Shown piece by piece: positions 8,667 to 15,818 of a stretch of 53,704 nt of DNA; position 1 is the stretch's first letter; each line of letters begins with the position of its first letter. The notes below the pieces were generated by a model, which saw nothing but the letters and a program-made list of their open reading frames with translations, ran no database searches and was not told the DNA's origin. The stretch is taken from contig JAURFU010000006.1 of assembly GCA_030834165.1 (NCBI GenBank), positions 1-53,704 on the forward strand, given 5' to 3'. The DNA is from Verrucomicrobiota bacterium (GTDB taxonomy: Bacteria > Verrucomicrobiota > Verrucomicrobiia > Opitutales > UBA953). A program made the translations under genes and the position numbers.

Positions 8667-10007
8667 TCAGCCGTTGGGCGAGTCGGCGATGGTGAAGAGC
8701 AGTTCGGCGGACGAGACGCACTCGCCGTTGACGAGGCATTCGCACTCGGCGGCGGCGATGCGGCCGCGGACCTTGGTCAGCTTGGCGCGGATCTCGAGGG
8801 TGTCGCCCGGCGTGACGGCCTTGCGGAACTTCACCTTGTCGGCGCTCATGAAGAACACGACCTTCGGGGCTTCGTCGGCGGCGCCGCGGCGCAGCATGAT
8901 GAGGCCGGCGGCCTGGGCCATCGCCTCGACCTGCAGGACGCCCGGCATGACCGGCTGGCCCGGGAAGTGGCCCTGGAAGTAGGGTTCGTTGATCGTGACG
9001 TTCTTGATCGCGACCAAGGAGTCGTCGTTGAGCTCGACCACGCGGTCGACCATCACGAACGGGTAACGATGGGGCAGGGCGTTGAGGATCTGACGGATGT
9101 CGAGCGCCGAGCCCACGGGGGCGGTCGGGGCTTCGACCTTCGGGCCGGCGGGCGCGGCCTTGGCCTTGGGCGCCTTGGATTCCTGCCACTGCTTGCGCAC
9201 GGCCGCGGCGAGGCGGGCGTTGAGGGCGTGGCCGGGACGCACGGCGATGATGTGCGCCTTGAGGCGGACGCCGGCGAGGACGATGTCGCCGACGATATCG
9301 AGGATCTTGTGGCGGACGAGCTCGTCCTTGAAGCGCAGGGGTTCCTTGCTGACGATCTTGTCGCCCTTGAGGATGATCGCGGAGTCGAGCGTGCCGCCCT
9401 TGATGAGGCCCTTCTCGATGAGGCCTTCGATGTCCTCGTAGATCGTGAACGTGCGGGCCGGGGCGATCTGCGCCTCGTAGGTCTCGGCGTCGATGTCGAT
9501 CGTCAGGTGCTGCGTGTGGATGCCGCGGTCGTCGGCGGACGTGCAGGTGATGCGCAGGCCGTCGAAGGGCAGGGCGATGATGGAGCGGCTGCCTTCGTTG
9601 ATCGTGATCGGGTGCGTGAGCGTGAACGTCTCGCGAGGAGCGTCCTGTTCGACGACGCCGCACTGGTGGATGAGCGTGGTGAAGGGGCGGGCGGAACCGT
9701 CGACGATGGGCGGCTCGGAGGCGTCGAGCTCGATGATCGCGTTGTCCACGGCCATGCCGCTGAGGGCCGAGAGCACGTGCTCGATGGTGTGCAGCTTGAC
9801 GGTGTCGGAAGAGACGGTCGTCTTGCGCTCGAGTTCGGTGATCATCTCCGAGACCGGGCGCACCTCAGGCTTGCCGAAAAGGTCGATGCGGCGGAAGACC
9901 AGGCCGGTGTCCGGGGCGCCGGGTTTGAGGGTCAGGGTGACTTCCTGCCCCGTATGGAGGGCTTTGCCCTTTACGGAGGCTTCTTTGCCAAGGGTGCGCT
10001 GTTTCAT
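8667..10007 (-). CDS. lpxC/fabZ: LpxC-FabZ fusion: UDP-3-O-acyl-GlcNAc deacetylase / hydroxyacyl-ACP dehydratase
   Basis: 446 residues from the ATG at 10007. Residues 1-272 are LpxC: zinc site HTIEHVLS (Glu76, His77), HKILD (His233, Asp237) and the catalytic His in RPGH (260). A charged Ala/Pro/Lys linker (about 273-300) leads to FabZ at 301-446, with PHRYPF, the catalytic His347 in GHFPG and Glu361 in QVEAMAQ. LpxC performs the committed step of lipid A synthesis; FabZ dehydrates hydroxyacyl-ACP for fatty acid synthesis. Joining them ties together two enzymes that compete for hydroxyacyl-ACP. The fusion is known in Bacteroidota and Verrucomicrobiota. An earlier in-frame TTG/ATG extension is low-complexity spacer sequence. 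Confidence 0.95.
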   Translation of the reverse strand: MKQRTLGKEASVKGKALHTGQEVTLTLKPGAPDTGLVFRRIDLFGKPEVRPVSEMITELERKTTVSSDTVKLHTIEHVLSALSGMAVDNAIIELDASEPPIVDGSARPFTTLIHQCGVVEQDAPRETFTLTHPITINEGSRSIIALPFDGLRITCTSADDRGIHTQHLTIDIDAETYEAQIAPARTFTIYEDIEGLIEKGLIKGGTLDSAIILKGDKIVSKEPLRFKDELVRHKILDIVGDIVLAGVRLKAHIIAVRPGHALNARLAAAVRKQWQESKAPKAKAAPAGPKVEAPTAPVGSALDIRQILNALPHRYPFVMVDRVVELNDDSLVAIKNVTINEPYFQGHFPGQPVMPGVLQVEAMAQAAGLIMLRRGAADEAPKVVFFMSADKVKFRKAVTPGDTLEIRAKLTKVRGRIAAAECECLVNGECVSSAELLFTIADSPNG

Positions 10008-10087
10008 GCCGTTCACACAGTTATTCACACCCCCCTCCCTCTGTAAAGGCCTACTTTCGAGGGGTTTGGGGTGGAATTCACGGTGCA

Positions 10088-10113
10088 GGGGTGGGGGTTG
10101 GGGGAGGGGTAGG
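10088..10113 (+). repeat. G-run block, potential G-quadruplex
   Basis: Runs of 4, 5, 5, 4 and 3 G are separated by one- or two-base spacers. This is among the strongest G-quadruplex patterns in the window. It lies about 80 bp upstream of the lpxC start, on the strand opposite to lpxC. Confidence 0.5.
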
Positions 10114-10139
10114 GTTAGGCTGATCAAGGGCTCGGGCCG

Positions 10140-10283
10140 GGGCTCGGGCCAGGGCTGGCGTATGCATGACCGACGCCAACGCGCGATGGTGGATTAGGTC
10201 CCGACTGAGTCCCATGCTCGAACGTCCCGTTCTCATCCGCTTTCGCCCTCTGCTTCTCGACATTCTAGCCCTGGCCCAAGCCC
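10140..10283. repeat. Inverted repeat pair, 16 of 17 bases matched
   Basis: gggctcgggccagggct at 10140-10156 and agccctggcccaagccc at 10267-10283 are reverse complements with one mismatch, separated by 110 bp. The left copy is itself preceded by a second ctcgggcc unit (10131-10138). Weaker complementarity continues outward into the G-rich block on the left and C-rich stretch on the right. It could be a remnant of a small non-autonomous element or a structured RNA. Confidence 0.5.
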
Positions 10284-10343
10284 AAGCTCTGGTCCTGATT
10301 TGAAGCCCGCTTCTGCCCCAATCCCAACCCCTCTCCCTGATCC

Positions 10344-10366
10344 GCGTGCGAACATTGTTCGCACGC
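10344..10366. promoter_or_regulatory. Perfect palindrome, possible operator
   Basis: Arms gcgtgcgaac (10344-10353) and gttcgcacgc (10357-10366) flank a three-base centre att. The core GAAC-N3-GTTC recalls Gram-positive-type SOS boxes (GAAC-N4-GTTC) but has one base fewer. It lies 29 bp upstream of the trpG -35 element and lacks a T-run, so a regulator site is more likely than a terminator. Confidence 0.4.
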
Positions 10367-10394
10367 ACACTTGTTCACACGGACCCGCCGTTCC

Positions 10395-10423
10395 TTGACA
10401 CTTCAGAGCGCTCGGCAAATCGT
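10395..10423 (+). promoter_or_regulatory. Candidate promoter for the trpG operon
   Basis: Perfect -35 TTGACA (10395-10400), 17-bp spacer, and AATCGT (10418-10423) as a poor -10. The expected transcription start falls at or next to the GTG start codon at 10430, so the message would be leaderless or nearly so. Confidence 0.4.
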
Positions 10424-10429
10424 CCGGGC

Positions 10430-10993
10430 GTGCTGCTGGTCATCGATAACTACGATTCGTTCACCTATAACCTGGTCCAATACTTCGGGCAGTTGGGCGT
10501 GGAGCAGAAGGTGTACCGCAACGACCAGATCACGGTGGAAGAAGCGCTCGCGCTGAATCCCGACCGCGTGATGATCTCGCCCGGTCCGTGCTCGCCCGCC
10601 GAAGCCGGCGTGTCCTGCGACATGATCCGCGCCTTCGCCGGCAAGAAGCCGGTCCTCGGCGTCTGCCTCGGGCACCAGGCCATCGGCCACGTCTACGGCG
10701 GCAACGTCATCCGCGCCCCGCACCTGATGCACGGCAAGACCTCGCCGGTGTTCCACAACGACACCGACGTCTTCAAGGGCCTGCCTTCGCCTTTCGCCGC
10801 GACGCGCTACCACTCGCTCGTCGTCGAGCGTGCCACTTTCCCCGCCGCCCTCGAGGTGACGGCCTGGACCGAGGACGGTCTCGTGATGGGCCTGCGCCAC
10901 CGCGAGCTGCCGATCTGGGGCGTCCAGTTCCATCCGGAGTCCTTCGCCACCGAGCACGGACTCCAGCTGCTGGGGAACTTCCTCAAGCTCTGA
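10430..10993 (+). CDS. trpG: Glutamine amidotransferase, anthranilate/aminodeoxychorismate synthase subunit II
   Basis: 187 residues from the GTG at 10430, which gives the canonical N-terminus [20 protein letters not shown]; the frame is open further upstream but that part is spacer sequence. Class I glutamine amidotransferase with nucleophile Cys79 in [10 protein letters not shown] and the His-Glu pair in FHPES. It supplies ammonia to TrpE or PabB for tryptophan or folate synthesis. The partner subunit is not in the window, so TrpG and PabA cannot be told apart, and one protein may serve both. It is the first gene of a closely packed run ending at 15336. Confidence 0.9.
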   Translation: MLLVIDNYDSFTYNLVQYFGQLGVEQKVYRNDQITVEEALALNPDRVMISPGPCSPAEAGVSCDMIRAFAGKKPVLGVCLGHQAIGHVYGGNVIRAPHLMHGKTSPVFHNDTDVFKGLPSPFAATRYHSLVVERATFPAALEVTAWTEDGLVMGLRHRELPIWGVQFHPESFATEHGLQLLGNFLKL

Positions 10994-10996
10994 GCG

Positions 10997-11461
10997 ATGT
11001 TCTGCCCCCGCTGCAATCACGAGGATACGAAGGTCCTGGAGACCCGCCTCGGGAAGGGCAACCATTCGATCCGCCGCCGCCGCGAGTGCCTGGCCTGCGA
11101 CCATCGCTTCAGCACGATCGAAGAGATCGTCCGCGAAGGCATGGTCGTCGTGAAGCGCAACGGCGCGCGCGAGGAGTTCGACATCGGCAAGATCGCCTCG
11201 GGCGTCCGCAAGGCCACCGACAAGCGCCCCATCGAGGTCGAGCGCATCAACCTGATGATCTCCGAGATCGTCGAGAACCTGCAGGCGAAGTTCGAGGACG
11301 AGGTGCCCTCCAGCGCCATCGGCGAGGAGATCATGGCCCGCCTCCAGGCGGTCGACCAGATCGCCTACGTCCGTTTCGCCAGCGTCTACCGCGAGTTCCG
11401 CGACATCGACGAACTCGCGAAGGCCATCGACCAGCTCCGCAAAGGAGGAAAGGCGAAGTGA
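10997..11461 (+). CDS. nrdR: Transcriptional repressor NrdR
   Basis: 154 residues, standard length. N-terminal zinc ribbon with Cys3, Cys6, Cys31 and Cys34, followed by an ATP-cone domain (about 46-136: VVKRNGAREEFDIGKIASGVRKATDKRPI). NrdR senses ATP/dATP and represses ribonucleotide reductase genes. It starts 3 bp after trpG stops. Its own targets are not in the window; no NrdR box pair was recognised here. The end carries a strong AGGAGG (11443-11448) that serves the next gene. Confidence 0.96.
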   Translation: MFCPRCNHEDTKVLETRLGKGNHSIRRRRECLACDHRFSTIEEIVREGMVVVKRNGAREEFDIGKIASGVRKATDKRPIEVERINLMISEIVENLQAKFEDEVPSSAIGEEIMARLQAVDQIAYVRFASVYREFRDIDELAKAIDQLRKGGKAK

Positions 11462-11931
11462 CCGCCGCGCTGCCCAAGTCGATCCGCCTCCGCACGCTCA
11501 ACGCGCTGCTGGCCTCGATGGTCGGCACCGCTCCCCAGCTGCGCGGCGACGTCGACGCGGTGCTCCGCGTCTTCGAGGCCGACGACGAGACCGACCCGCG
11601 CCTCAGCGCCGAGGACCTCGCCGCCGCGGCCGCGCAGATCTTCCGCCTGCTCTCGCCGGACCGCGCCGCGCCTTCCGTCGCCGTGCTCGACCATCGCGCG
11701 GATCCGTTCGACGCCCTGTGGGCCGGCGAACGCGTCGCCGCCGCGCTCGCCACGACCGGCGAGTCCGCCGACGTGCTCTTCTGGGTCGTCGGCCTGCAGG
11801 ACCAGTATCTCTCCGGCGCCCGCGCCCGTTCGACCCGCTGGCGCGCGGCCTACGACGAAGCCGTCGACATGGTCCAGGGCCTCGTCGCCAGCCAGGCCGG
11901 CCGCCGTCGCGTCACGGTCGTCGTCCTCTGA
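11458..11931 (+). CDS. Unknown protein in the nrdR operon
   Basis: 157 residues from a GTG that overlaps the nrdR stop (GTGA). An AGGAGG Shine-Dalgarno sequence 9 bp upstream and inside nrdR decides this start. I do not recognise the family. It is Ala/Arg/Asp-rich, begins RLRTLNALLASMVG and ends in a beta-like RRRVTVVVL. No transmembrane segment, signal peptide or metal motif is seen. NusB often neighbours NrdR in bacteria, but I see no convincing NusB features. The coupling to nrdR suggests co-expression. Confidence 0.7.
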   Translation: MTAALPKSIRLRTLNALLASMVGTAPQLRGDVDAVLRVFEADDETDPRLSAEDLAAAAAQIFRLLSPDRAAPSVAVLDHRADPFDALWAGERVAAALATTGESADVLFWVVGLQDQYLSGARARSTRWRAAYDEAVDMVQGLVASQAGRRRVTVVVL

Positions 11932-11937
11932 TTTCCC

Positions 11938-12285
11938 ATGAGCGCCCCGAAGACGCTGTTCCAGAAGATCGCCGACAAGGAGATCCCCGCGAAGCTCATC
12001 CACGAGGATGCGGTCTGCGTGGCTTTCCATGACATCGCCCCGCAGGCCCCGACCCACGTGCTGGTCGTCCCGCGCAAGGCCATCCCGCGCGTCGCCGAGG
12101 CGACCGCCGAAGATCAGGCCACGCTGGGCCATCTGCTGCTCGTCGCGGGCCGGTTGTCCCGTCAGCTCGGCCTCGCCAAAGGTTTCCGCATCGTGATCAA
12201 CAACGGTCCGGACGGCGGTGAGACGGTCCCGCACCTGCACGTGCATCTGCTGGGTGGACGCGCCCTCGATTGGCCGCCAGGCTGA
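11938..12285 (+). CDS. HIT family protein (HINT-like nucleotide hydrolase)
   Basis: 115 residues, the usual HINT length. The histidine triad is HLHVHLL near the C-terminus (about 98-104), preceded by the conserved NNGPDGGETVPH. The N-terminus TLFQKIADKEIPAKLIHEDAVCVAFHDIAPQAPTH follows the HINT pattern. Such enzymes hydrolyse nucleoside phosphoramidates and aminoacyl-adenylates in the cytoplasm. Six bases separate it from the preceding gene and four from tsaB. Confidence 0.93.
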   Translation: MSAPKTLFQKIADKEIPAKLIHEDAVCVAFHDIAPQAPTHVLVVPRKAIPRVAEATAEDQATLGHLLLVAGRLSRQLGLAKGFRIVINNGPDGGETVPHLHVHLLGGRALDWPPG

Positions 12286-12289
12286 GGCC

Positions 12290-12940
12290 ATGAGCGCGCC
12301 CGAACCCTGCCTCGTCCTCGACGGCTCCGCCCGCGCCGGAGTCAGGGTGGGGGTTCTTTCGGGCGGTCGCTGGACAGGGCAGGGCGTTTCTGCTGACGGC
12401 GCCTTGGAAGGGCTCTTCGGTTGCGTCGAATCCGCCCTCGCGGAGGCGGAGCTTTCGCTGGGTGACATCCGTTCCTTCGCCCTCTGCGTCGGGCCCGGTT
12501 CGGTGCTCGGCATCCGCATCGCCGCGCTCGCGGTCCGCTCCTGGTCCGCCCTCGAGCCGCGTCCGATCTTCGTCTGGGAATCCCTCGCCGCGTTGGCGTG
12601 CTCCACGCTGGTCGCCGGCGAAAAGGGTCCGTTCCTCGTGGCCGTCGAATCGCGCCTGAAACGCTGGCATGCGCTCGAGGTCGCCGCCGACGGTTCCCTG
12701 GGCGCGCCGTTCGAGGCCGAGGCCGCGCAGCTCAACGCCGCCGGCCGCCGTTTGTTCGCTTCCGGCGAAGTCGCCGCCGCCGCGCTGCCGGCGCACATCC
12801 CTGTCCCGGCTCCTTGGTCAGCCCTGCCTGTCCTGCTGGGCCGGCCCGGTTTCCTCCGCGAGGAAGCCCGCCCCGACGCCCTGAACGTCGCCCAGGATTT
12901 TGCGACCTGGTCCGGTGAGCGCCACCGCGCCGACGCATGA
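12290..12940 (+). CDS. tsaB: TsaB-like tRNA t6A biosynthesis protein
   Basis: 216 residues from the ATG at 12290 (an in-frame start inside the HIT gene is rejected because its N-terminus would be noise). The fold signature is an ASKHA/actin-like half: LVLDGSARAGVRVGVL at the N-terminus and FALCVGPGSVLGIRIAALAVRSW (about 64-86), matching the TsaB GPGSFTGLRIG region with substitutions. TsaB supports TsaD in adding threonylcarbamoyl to A37 of ANN-decoding tRNAs. The protein is divergent, so the call is likely but not certain. It overlaps alr by four bases (ATGA). Confidence 0.75.
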   Translation: MSAPEPCLVLDGSARAGVRVGVLSGGRWTGQGVSADGALEGLFGCVESALAEAELSLGDIRSFALCVGPGSVLGIRIAALAVRSWSALEPRPIFVWESLAALACSTLVAGEKGPFLVAVESRLKRWHALEVAADGSLGAPFEAEAAQLNAAGRRLFASGEVAAAALPAHIPVPAPWSALPVLLGRPGFLREEARPDALNVAQDFATWSGERHRADA

Positions 12941-14073
12941 GCGCTTCCTCCGCCCGCGCCTGGGTCGAGATCGACCTGCCCGCCATCGACCGCAACGTCG
13001 GTCGCATCAAGCAGGCCTTGCCTCCGCACGTGCGCTACGTGGCCGTCGTGAAGGCCAACGCCTACGGCCATGGCATGCCCGAGGTCGCCACCCGCCTGCT
13101 TCAGGCCGGCGTGGATTGCTTCGCGGTGGCGAACGTCGCCGAGGCCGCGATCCTGCGCGAGGTCGGTCATGACGCGGACATCCTGCTGCTCAGCCCGACC
13201 TTGCCCGACGAGCTCGCGCGGGCCGTCGCGCTGGGCCTCGACATCACCCTTAGCTCCCTCGCCGAAGCGCAGGCCCTCGCCGCGCTCGTCCGCGGCCGCG
13301 ACCGTCGCGCCAAGGTCCATGTCAAGGTCGACACCGGCATGGGCCGCGCCGGCGTCTGGCACGAGCAGGCCGAGGAGCTCTTCGCCTTCGTGCTCGCCGA
13401 TCCCGGCTTGGAATGGCGCGGCGTCTACACGCACTTCTCCGAAGCCGACCACGACCAGGCGTTCACCGCCGAACAGCGGGCGACGTTCCTGCGTCTGTTG
13501 GAGACCATCCCGGCCCCGGTCCGCGCCGGTTTGCTCATCCACGCCGACAACAGCGCCGGCCTCGAGAGCTTCTCCGCCTCCGCGCCCTTCAACGCCGTGC
13601 GCGTGGGTTTGATGCAATACGGCCTGCCGCCTTCGGCCGGCTCTTTCCTCGCGAGCCTGCGTCCGGAGCCGGTGCTTTCCTTCCACGCCCGCGTGGTCTT
13701 GGTCAAGGACCTGCCCGCCGGCACCGCCGTCAGCTATAACCGCACCAAGGTCCTCGGACGTCCGAGCCGCGTGGCCGTCGTCGCCGTGGGTTACGGTGAC
13801 GGCGTGCCCACGGCCGCCAGCAACCGCGGCCATTTCCTCGTCCGCGGCGCGCGCTGCCCGATCCTCGGACGCGTCACCATGGACCAGACCATCATCGACG
13901 TGACCGACGTGCCTGCCGTGGCCGTAGGCGACGTCGTGACGATCCTCGGAGCGCAGGGCGGCGACCGCATCACCGTCGCGGAGTTCTGCGCCTGGTCCGA
14001 CTGCATCCCTTGGGAGGCCCTTTGCACGCTGACGCAGCGCGTCCGGCGCGTGTATCGGACCGACCGCACCTGA
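12937..14073 (+). CDS. alr: Alanine racemase
   Basis: 378 residues, standard length. PLP-binding Lys39 in VAVVKANAYGHG; the second catalytic Tyr lies in VGYGDG (about residue 285); substrate/PLP residues in LGRVTMDQTIIDV. The N-terminal TIM barrel and C-terminal beta domain are complete. It makes D-alanine for peptidoglycan. The start overlaps the tsaB stop. The next gene, a glutamate racemase homologue, begins 3 bp after the stop, so two D-amino-acid enzymes are paired. Confidence 0.96.
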   Translation: MSASSARAWVEIDLPAIDRNVGRIKQALPPHVRYVAVVKANAYGHGMPEVATRLLQAGVDCFAVANVAEAAILREVGHDADILLLSPTLPDELARAVALGLDITLSSLAEAQALAALVRGRDRRAKVHVKVDTGMGRAGVWHEQAEELFAFVLADPGLEWRGVYTHFSEADHDQAFTAEQRATFLRLLETIPAPVRAGLLIHADNSAGLESFSASAPFNAVRVGLMQYGLPPSAGSFLASLRPEPVLSFHARVVLVKDLPAGTAVSYNRTKVLGRPSRVAVVAVGYGDGVPTAASNRGHFLVRGARCPILGRVTMDQTIIDVTDVPAVAVGDVVTILGAQGGDRITVAEFCAWSDCIPWEALCTLTQRVRRVYRTDRT

Positions 14074-14076
14074 CCT

Positions 14077-15336
14077 ATGCGGTCCTGCCTTCGTCTCATC
14101 TGGTGCGTCGTCCTGGCCGTCGTCGCCTCGGCGCAGGAGGAGGTCGTCGCTTCCGCGGTCGCGCATGCCCGCGCCCATCCGCAGGGCGACGCCCCGGCCA
14201 GTTTCGTCGTCGCCGACTATCGCCGAGACCTGCGCGATCTCCCCATCGGCGTGTTTGATTCCGGTGTCGGCGGTCTCACGGTCCTTGAAGCCATCAAGGC
14301 CCACGACCGTCACCATAACCTGACCGGCGCGGAAGGCGCGGACGGCGTGCCGGATTTCGCCGGCGAGAGCTTCGTCTATTTCGGCGACCAAGCGAACATG
14401 CCTTATGGCAATTACTCCGCCGTGGGCCGGACCGATTTCCTGCGTGAACTCGTCCTGCGCGACGCCTTGTTCCTGCTCGGCCGGCGCCACGCCCGTGGCG
14501 CCAAGCCACCGGTGAAGGCCATCGTCATCGCCTGCAACACCGCCACGGCCTACGGGCTGGAAGACATCCGTTCCGCGGTCAAGGCCTGGGGTGTCCCGGT
14601 CATCGTCGTCGGCGTCGTGGAAGCCGGTGCGCAAGGCCTGGCCGAGACCGCCGAAGGCGCGCAAGGCGGGGTAGCGGTGCTGGCCACCGTAGGGACGTGC
14701 GCCTCCAACGCCTATCCGAAGGCCATCGTCAAGGTCAGCGGCCGTCCGGTCCGACAGCTCGGCTCCGCCACGTTGGCCGCCGCGATCGAAGGCGACCCTT
14801 CGGTCAAGACGCCGATCCGTGACATCATCCGGGCCGAGGTCGGTGCTTTCCTCAGGTCGGCCTCCGCCGACCAGGCCGTGACGATCGATACCCTGATGCT
14901 GGGCTGCACCCATTATCCCTTGGTCGCCGATGAGATCTCCGAGGCCTTCGCCTATTGGCGCGATCAGCCGGACGCCGACGGACGGAAGCCTTACGCCCGG
15001 CTCGTCGCGCCGAAGCTCAAGCAGGTGGATCCCGCCGCTTGGACCGCCGAGGCCTTATGGCGTTCGCTCCATGGCGCCAAGATGAGGGTTGAGCCGAAGT
15101 CGACCGCCCGCGACCTCTTCTTCGTCTCGGTGCCTAATCCCGCTTGGCCGGGGGTCGGTCTCGCCGCCGACGGTTCGTTGACGTACGAATATAAATACGG
15201 ACGGCAGCCCGGTCAGGTCGGACGTGAAGACACGATCAACGTCCCGCTGACGGCGGACATGTTGCCCGCGCCGACGGCCAGGCTCGTCCGCGAGAAGCTG
15301 CCGCTGACTTGGAAGAGCCTGCAGCCGGCCCGCTGA
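14077..15336 (+). CDS. Glutamate racemase homologue with signal peptide and C-terminal extension
   Basis: 419 residues against about 260-280 for MurI. The N-terminus (MRSCLRLIWCVVLAVVASAQ) looks like a cleavable signal peptide ending near residue 19. Racemase hallmarks follow: IGVFDSGVGGLTV (57-69), catalytic Cys153 in ACNTATA and Cys277 in GCTHYPL. Insertions lie around 80-100 and 130-145. About 100 extra residues follow the core, including a NPAWPGVG...TYEYKYGRQPG stretch. A cytoplasmic MurI has no export signal, so this protein may act on D-amino acids in the periplasm, or the hydrophobic start may be an anchor. Family call is firm; location and role are inferred. Confidence 0.88.
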   Translation: MRSCLRLIWCVVLAVVASAQEEVVASAVAHARAHPQGDAPASFVVADYRRDLRDLPIGVFDSGVGGLTVLEAIKAHDRHHNLTGAEGADGVPDFAGESFVYFGDQANMPYGNYSAVGRTDFLRELVLRDALFLLGRRHARGAKPPVKAIVIACNTATAYGLEDIRSAVKAWGVPVIVVGVVEAGAQGLAETAEGAQGGVAVLATVGTCASNAYPKAIVKVSGRPVRQLGSATLAAAIEGDPSVKTPIRDIIRAEVGAFLRSASADQAVTIDTLMLGCTHYPLVADEISEAFAYWRDQPDADGRKPYARLVAPKLKQVDPAAWTAEALWRSLHGAKMRVEPKSTARDLFFVSVPNPAWPGVGLAADGSLTYEYKYGRQPGQVGREDTINVPLTADMLPAPTARLVREKLPLTWKSLQPAR

Positions 15337-15350
15337 GCCCGATGGCTCAG
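15333..15350. terminator. Short hairpin spanning two convergent stop codons
   Basis: ctgagcc (15333-15339) and ggctcag (15344-15350) pair around loop cgat. The stem contains the TGA of the racemase homologue and the stop of the minus-strand gene at 15347. No T-run, so it is only a weak terminator candidate. Confidence 0.35.
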
Positions 15351-15787
15351 GGTTGCGTGGCGGTCTCGCGGCGGACGGCCACCACGATCGCGACCGCGAC
15401 GCAAAGGAGGGAGATGCCGCCCGAGACGATCTGCGTCTCCGCCATGAGCATCTGGTAGACGTGCGGAAGCAGGGTGGCCAATCCCGTGCCGACCGACGTG
15501 CGGTCGAGCGGGTGATGGCGGGCGATGAGCATGCCGCCTGACCAGAGTAACGCCGGAATCATGCCCCAGAGGGCGTCGGCCGGCGTGAGCCAAGGGGTCC
15601 AATGTAGGAACACTTCGGCCGATATCACCAGACAGAGGAAGGAAACCAGCGCCAGGATGAGGTTCTCCAGGAGGTTATGTCCGCGCTCGGCATCGGCGAG
15701 CAGGGCCGCGTTACGCGTGGCGACGAATCGTCCATAGACCGTCGCCATCAGCGCGACGAACACCACCAGATAGACGATCTGCTCCAT
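15347..15787 (-). CDS. Small integral membrane protein, unknown
   Basis: 146 residues with four likely transmembrane helices (about 4-20, 42-62, 70-88, 115-138) separated by short loops. I do not recognise the family. It lies 31 bp downstream of uxaC in the same direction and is the last gene of the uronate operon, so it may be co-transcribed with it, but no uronate-related role can be read from the sequence. Confidence 0.7.
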   Translation of the reverse strand: MEQIVYLVVFVALMATVYGRFVATRNAALLADAERGHNLLENLILALVSFLCLVISAEVFLHWTPWLTPADALWGMIPALLWSGGMLIARHHPLDRTSVGTGLATLLPHVYQMLMAETQIVSGGISLLCVAVAIVVAVRRETATQP

Positions 15788-15818
15788 GTTCGTCTATCCG
15801 GCGGGGTCGCGTCGGCGG

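Larger units (their letters stand above)
10008..10429. other. Repeat-rich 422-bp spacer between divergent lpxC-fabZ and trpG
   Basis: No credible gene is seen. It holds a G-quadruplex-like block (10088-10113), a pair of inverted 17-bp copies (10140-10156 and 10267-10283), a perfect short-loop palindrome (10344-10366), several TTCACAC elements near both promoters (10013-10019, 10024-10030 and 10374-10380) and a candidate trpG promoter (10395-10423). Base composition is strongly strand-biased: G-rich in the left half, C-rich in the right half. Confidence 0.6.

Noticed and set aside
7885-9663. A 592-codon minus-strand open frame that would join lpxA to a longer N-terminal part
   Set aside because: The upstream half is in the wrong frame relative to LpxC-FabZ and only reads Arg/His/Pro-rich noise; LpxA starts at 8661.
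10021-10029. TTATTCACA, a match to the DnaA box consensus TTATNCACA; another copy at 34868-34876
   Set aside because: Single isolated copies with no AT-rich unwinding region and no dnaA/dnaN nearby; not an origin.
11386-14913. A 1175-codon open frame on the minus strand
   Set aside because: It runs antisense to the well-supported genes nrdR to the racemase homologue. Its composition (Ala/Gly/Asp/Arg-rich, no domains) is typical of shadow frames in GC-rich DNA.
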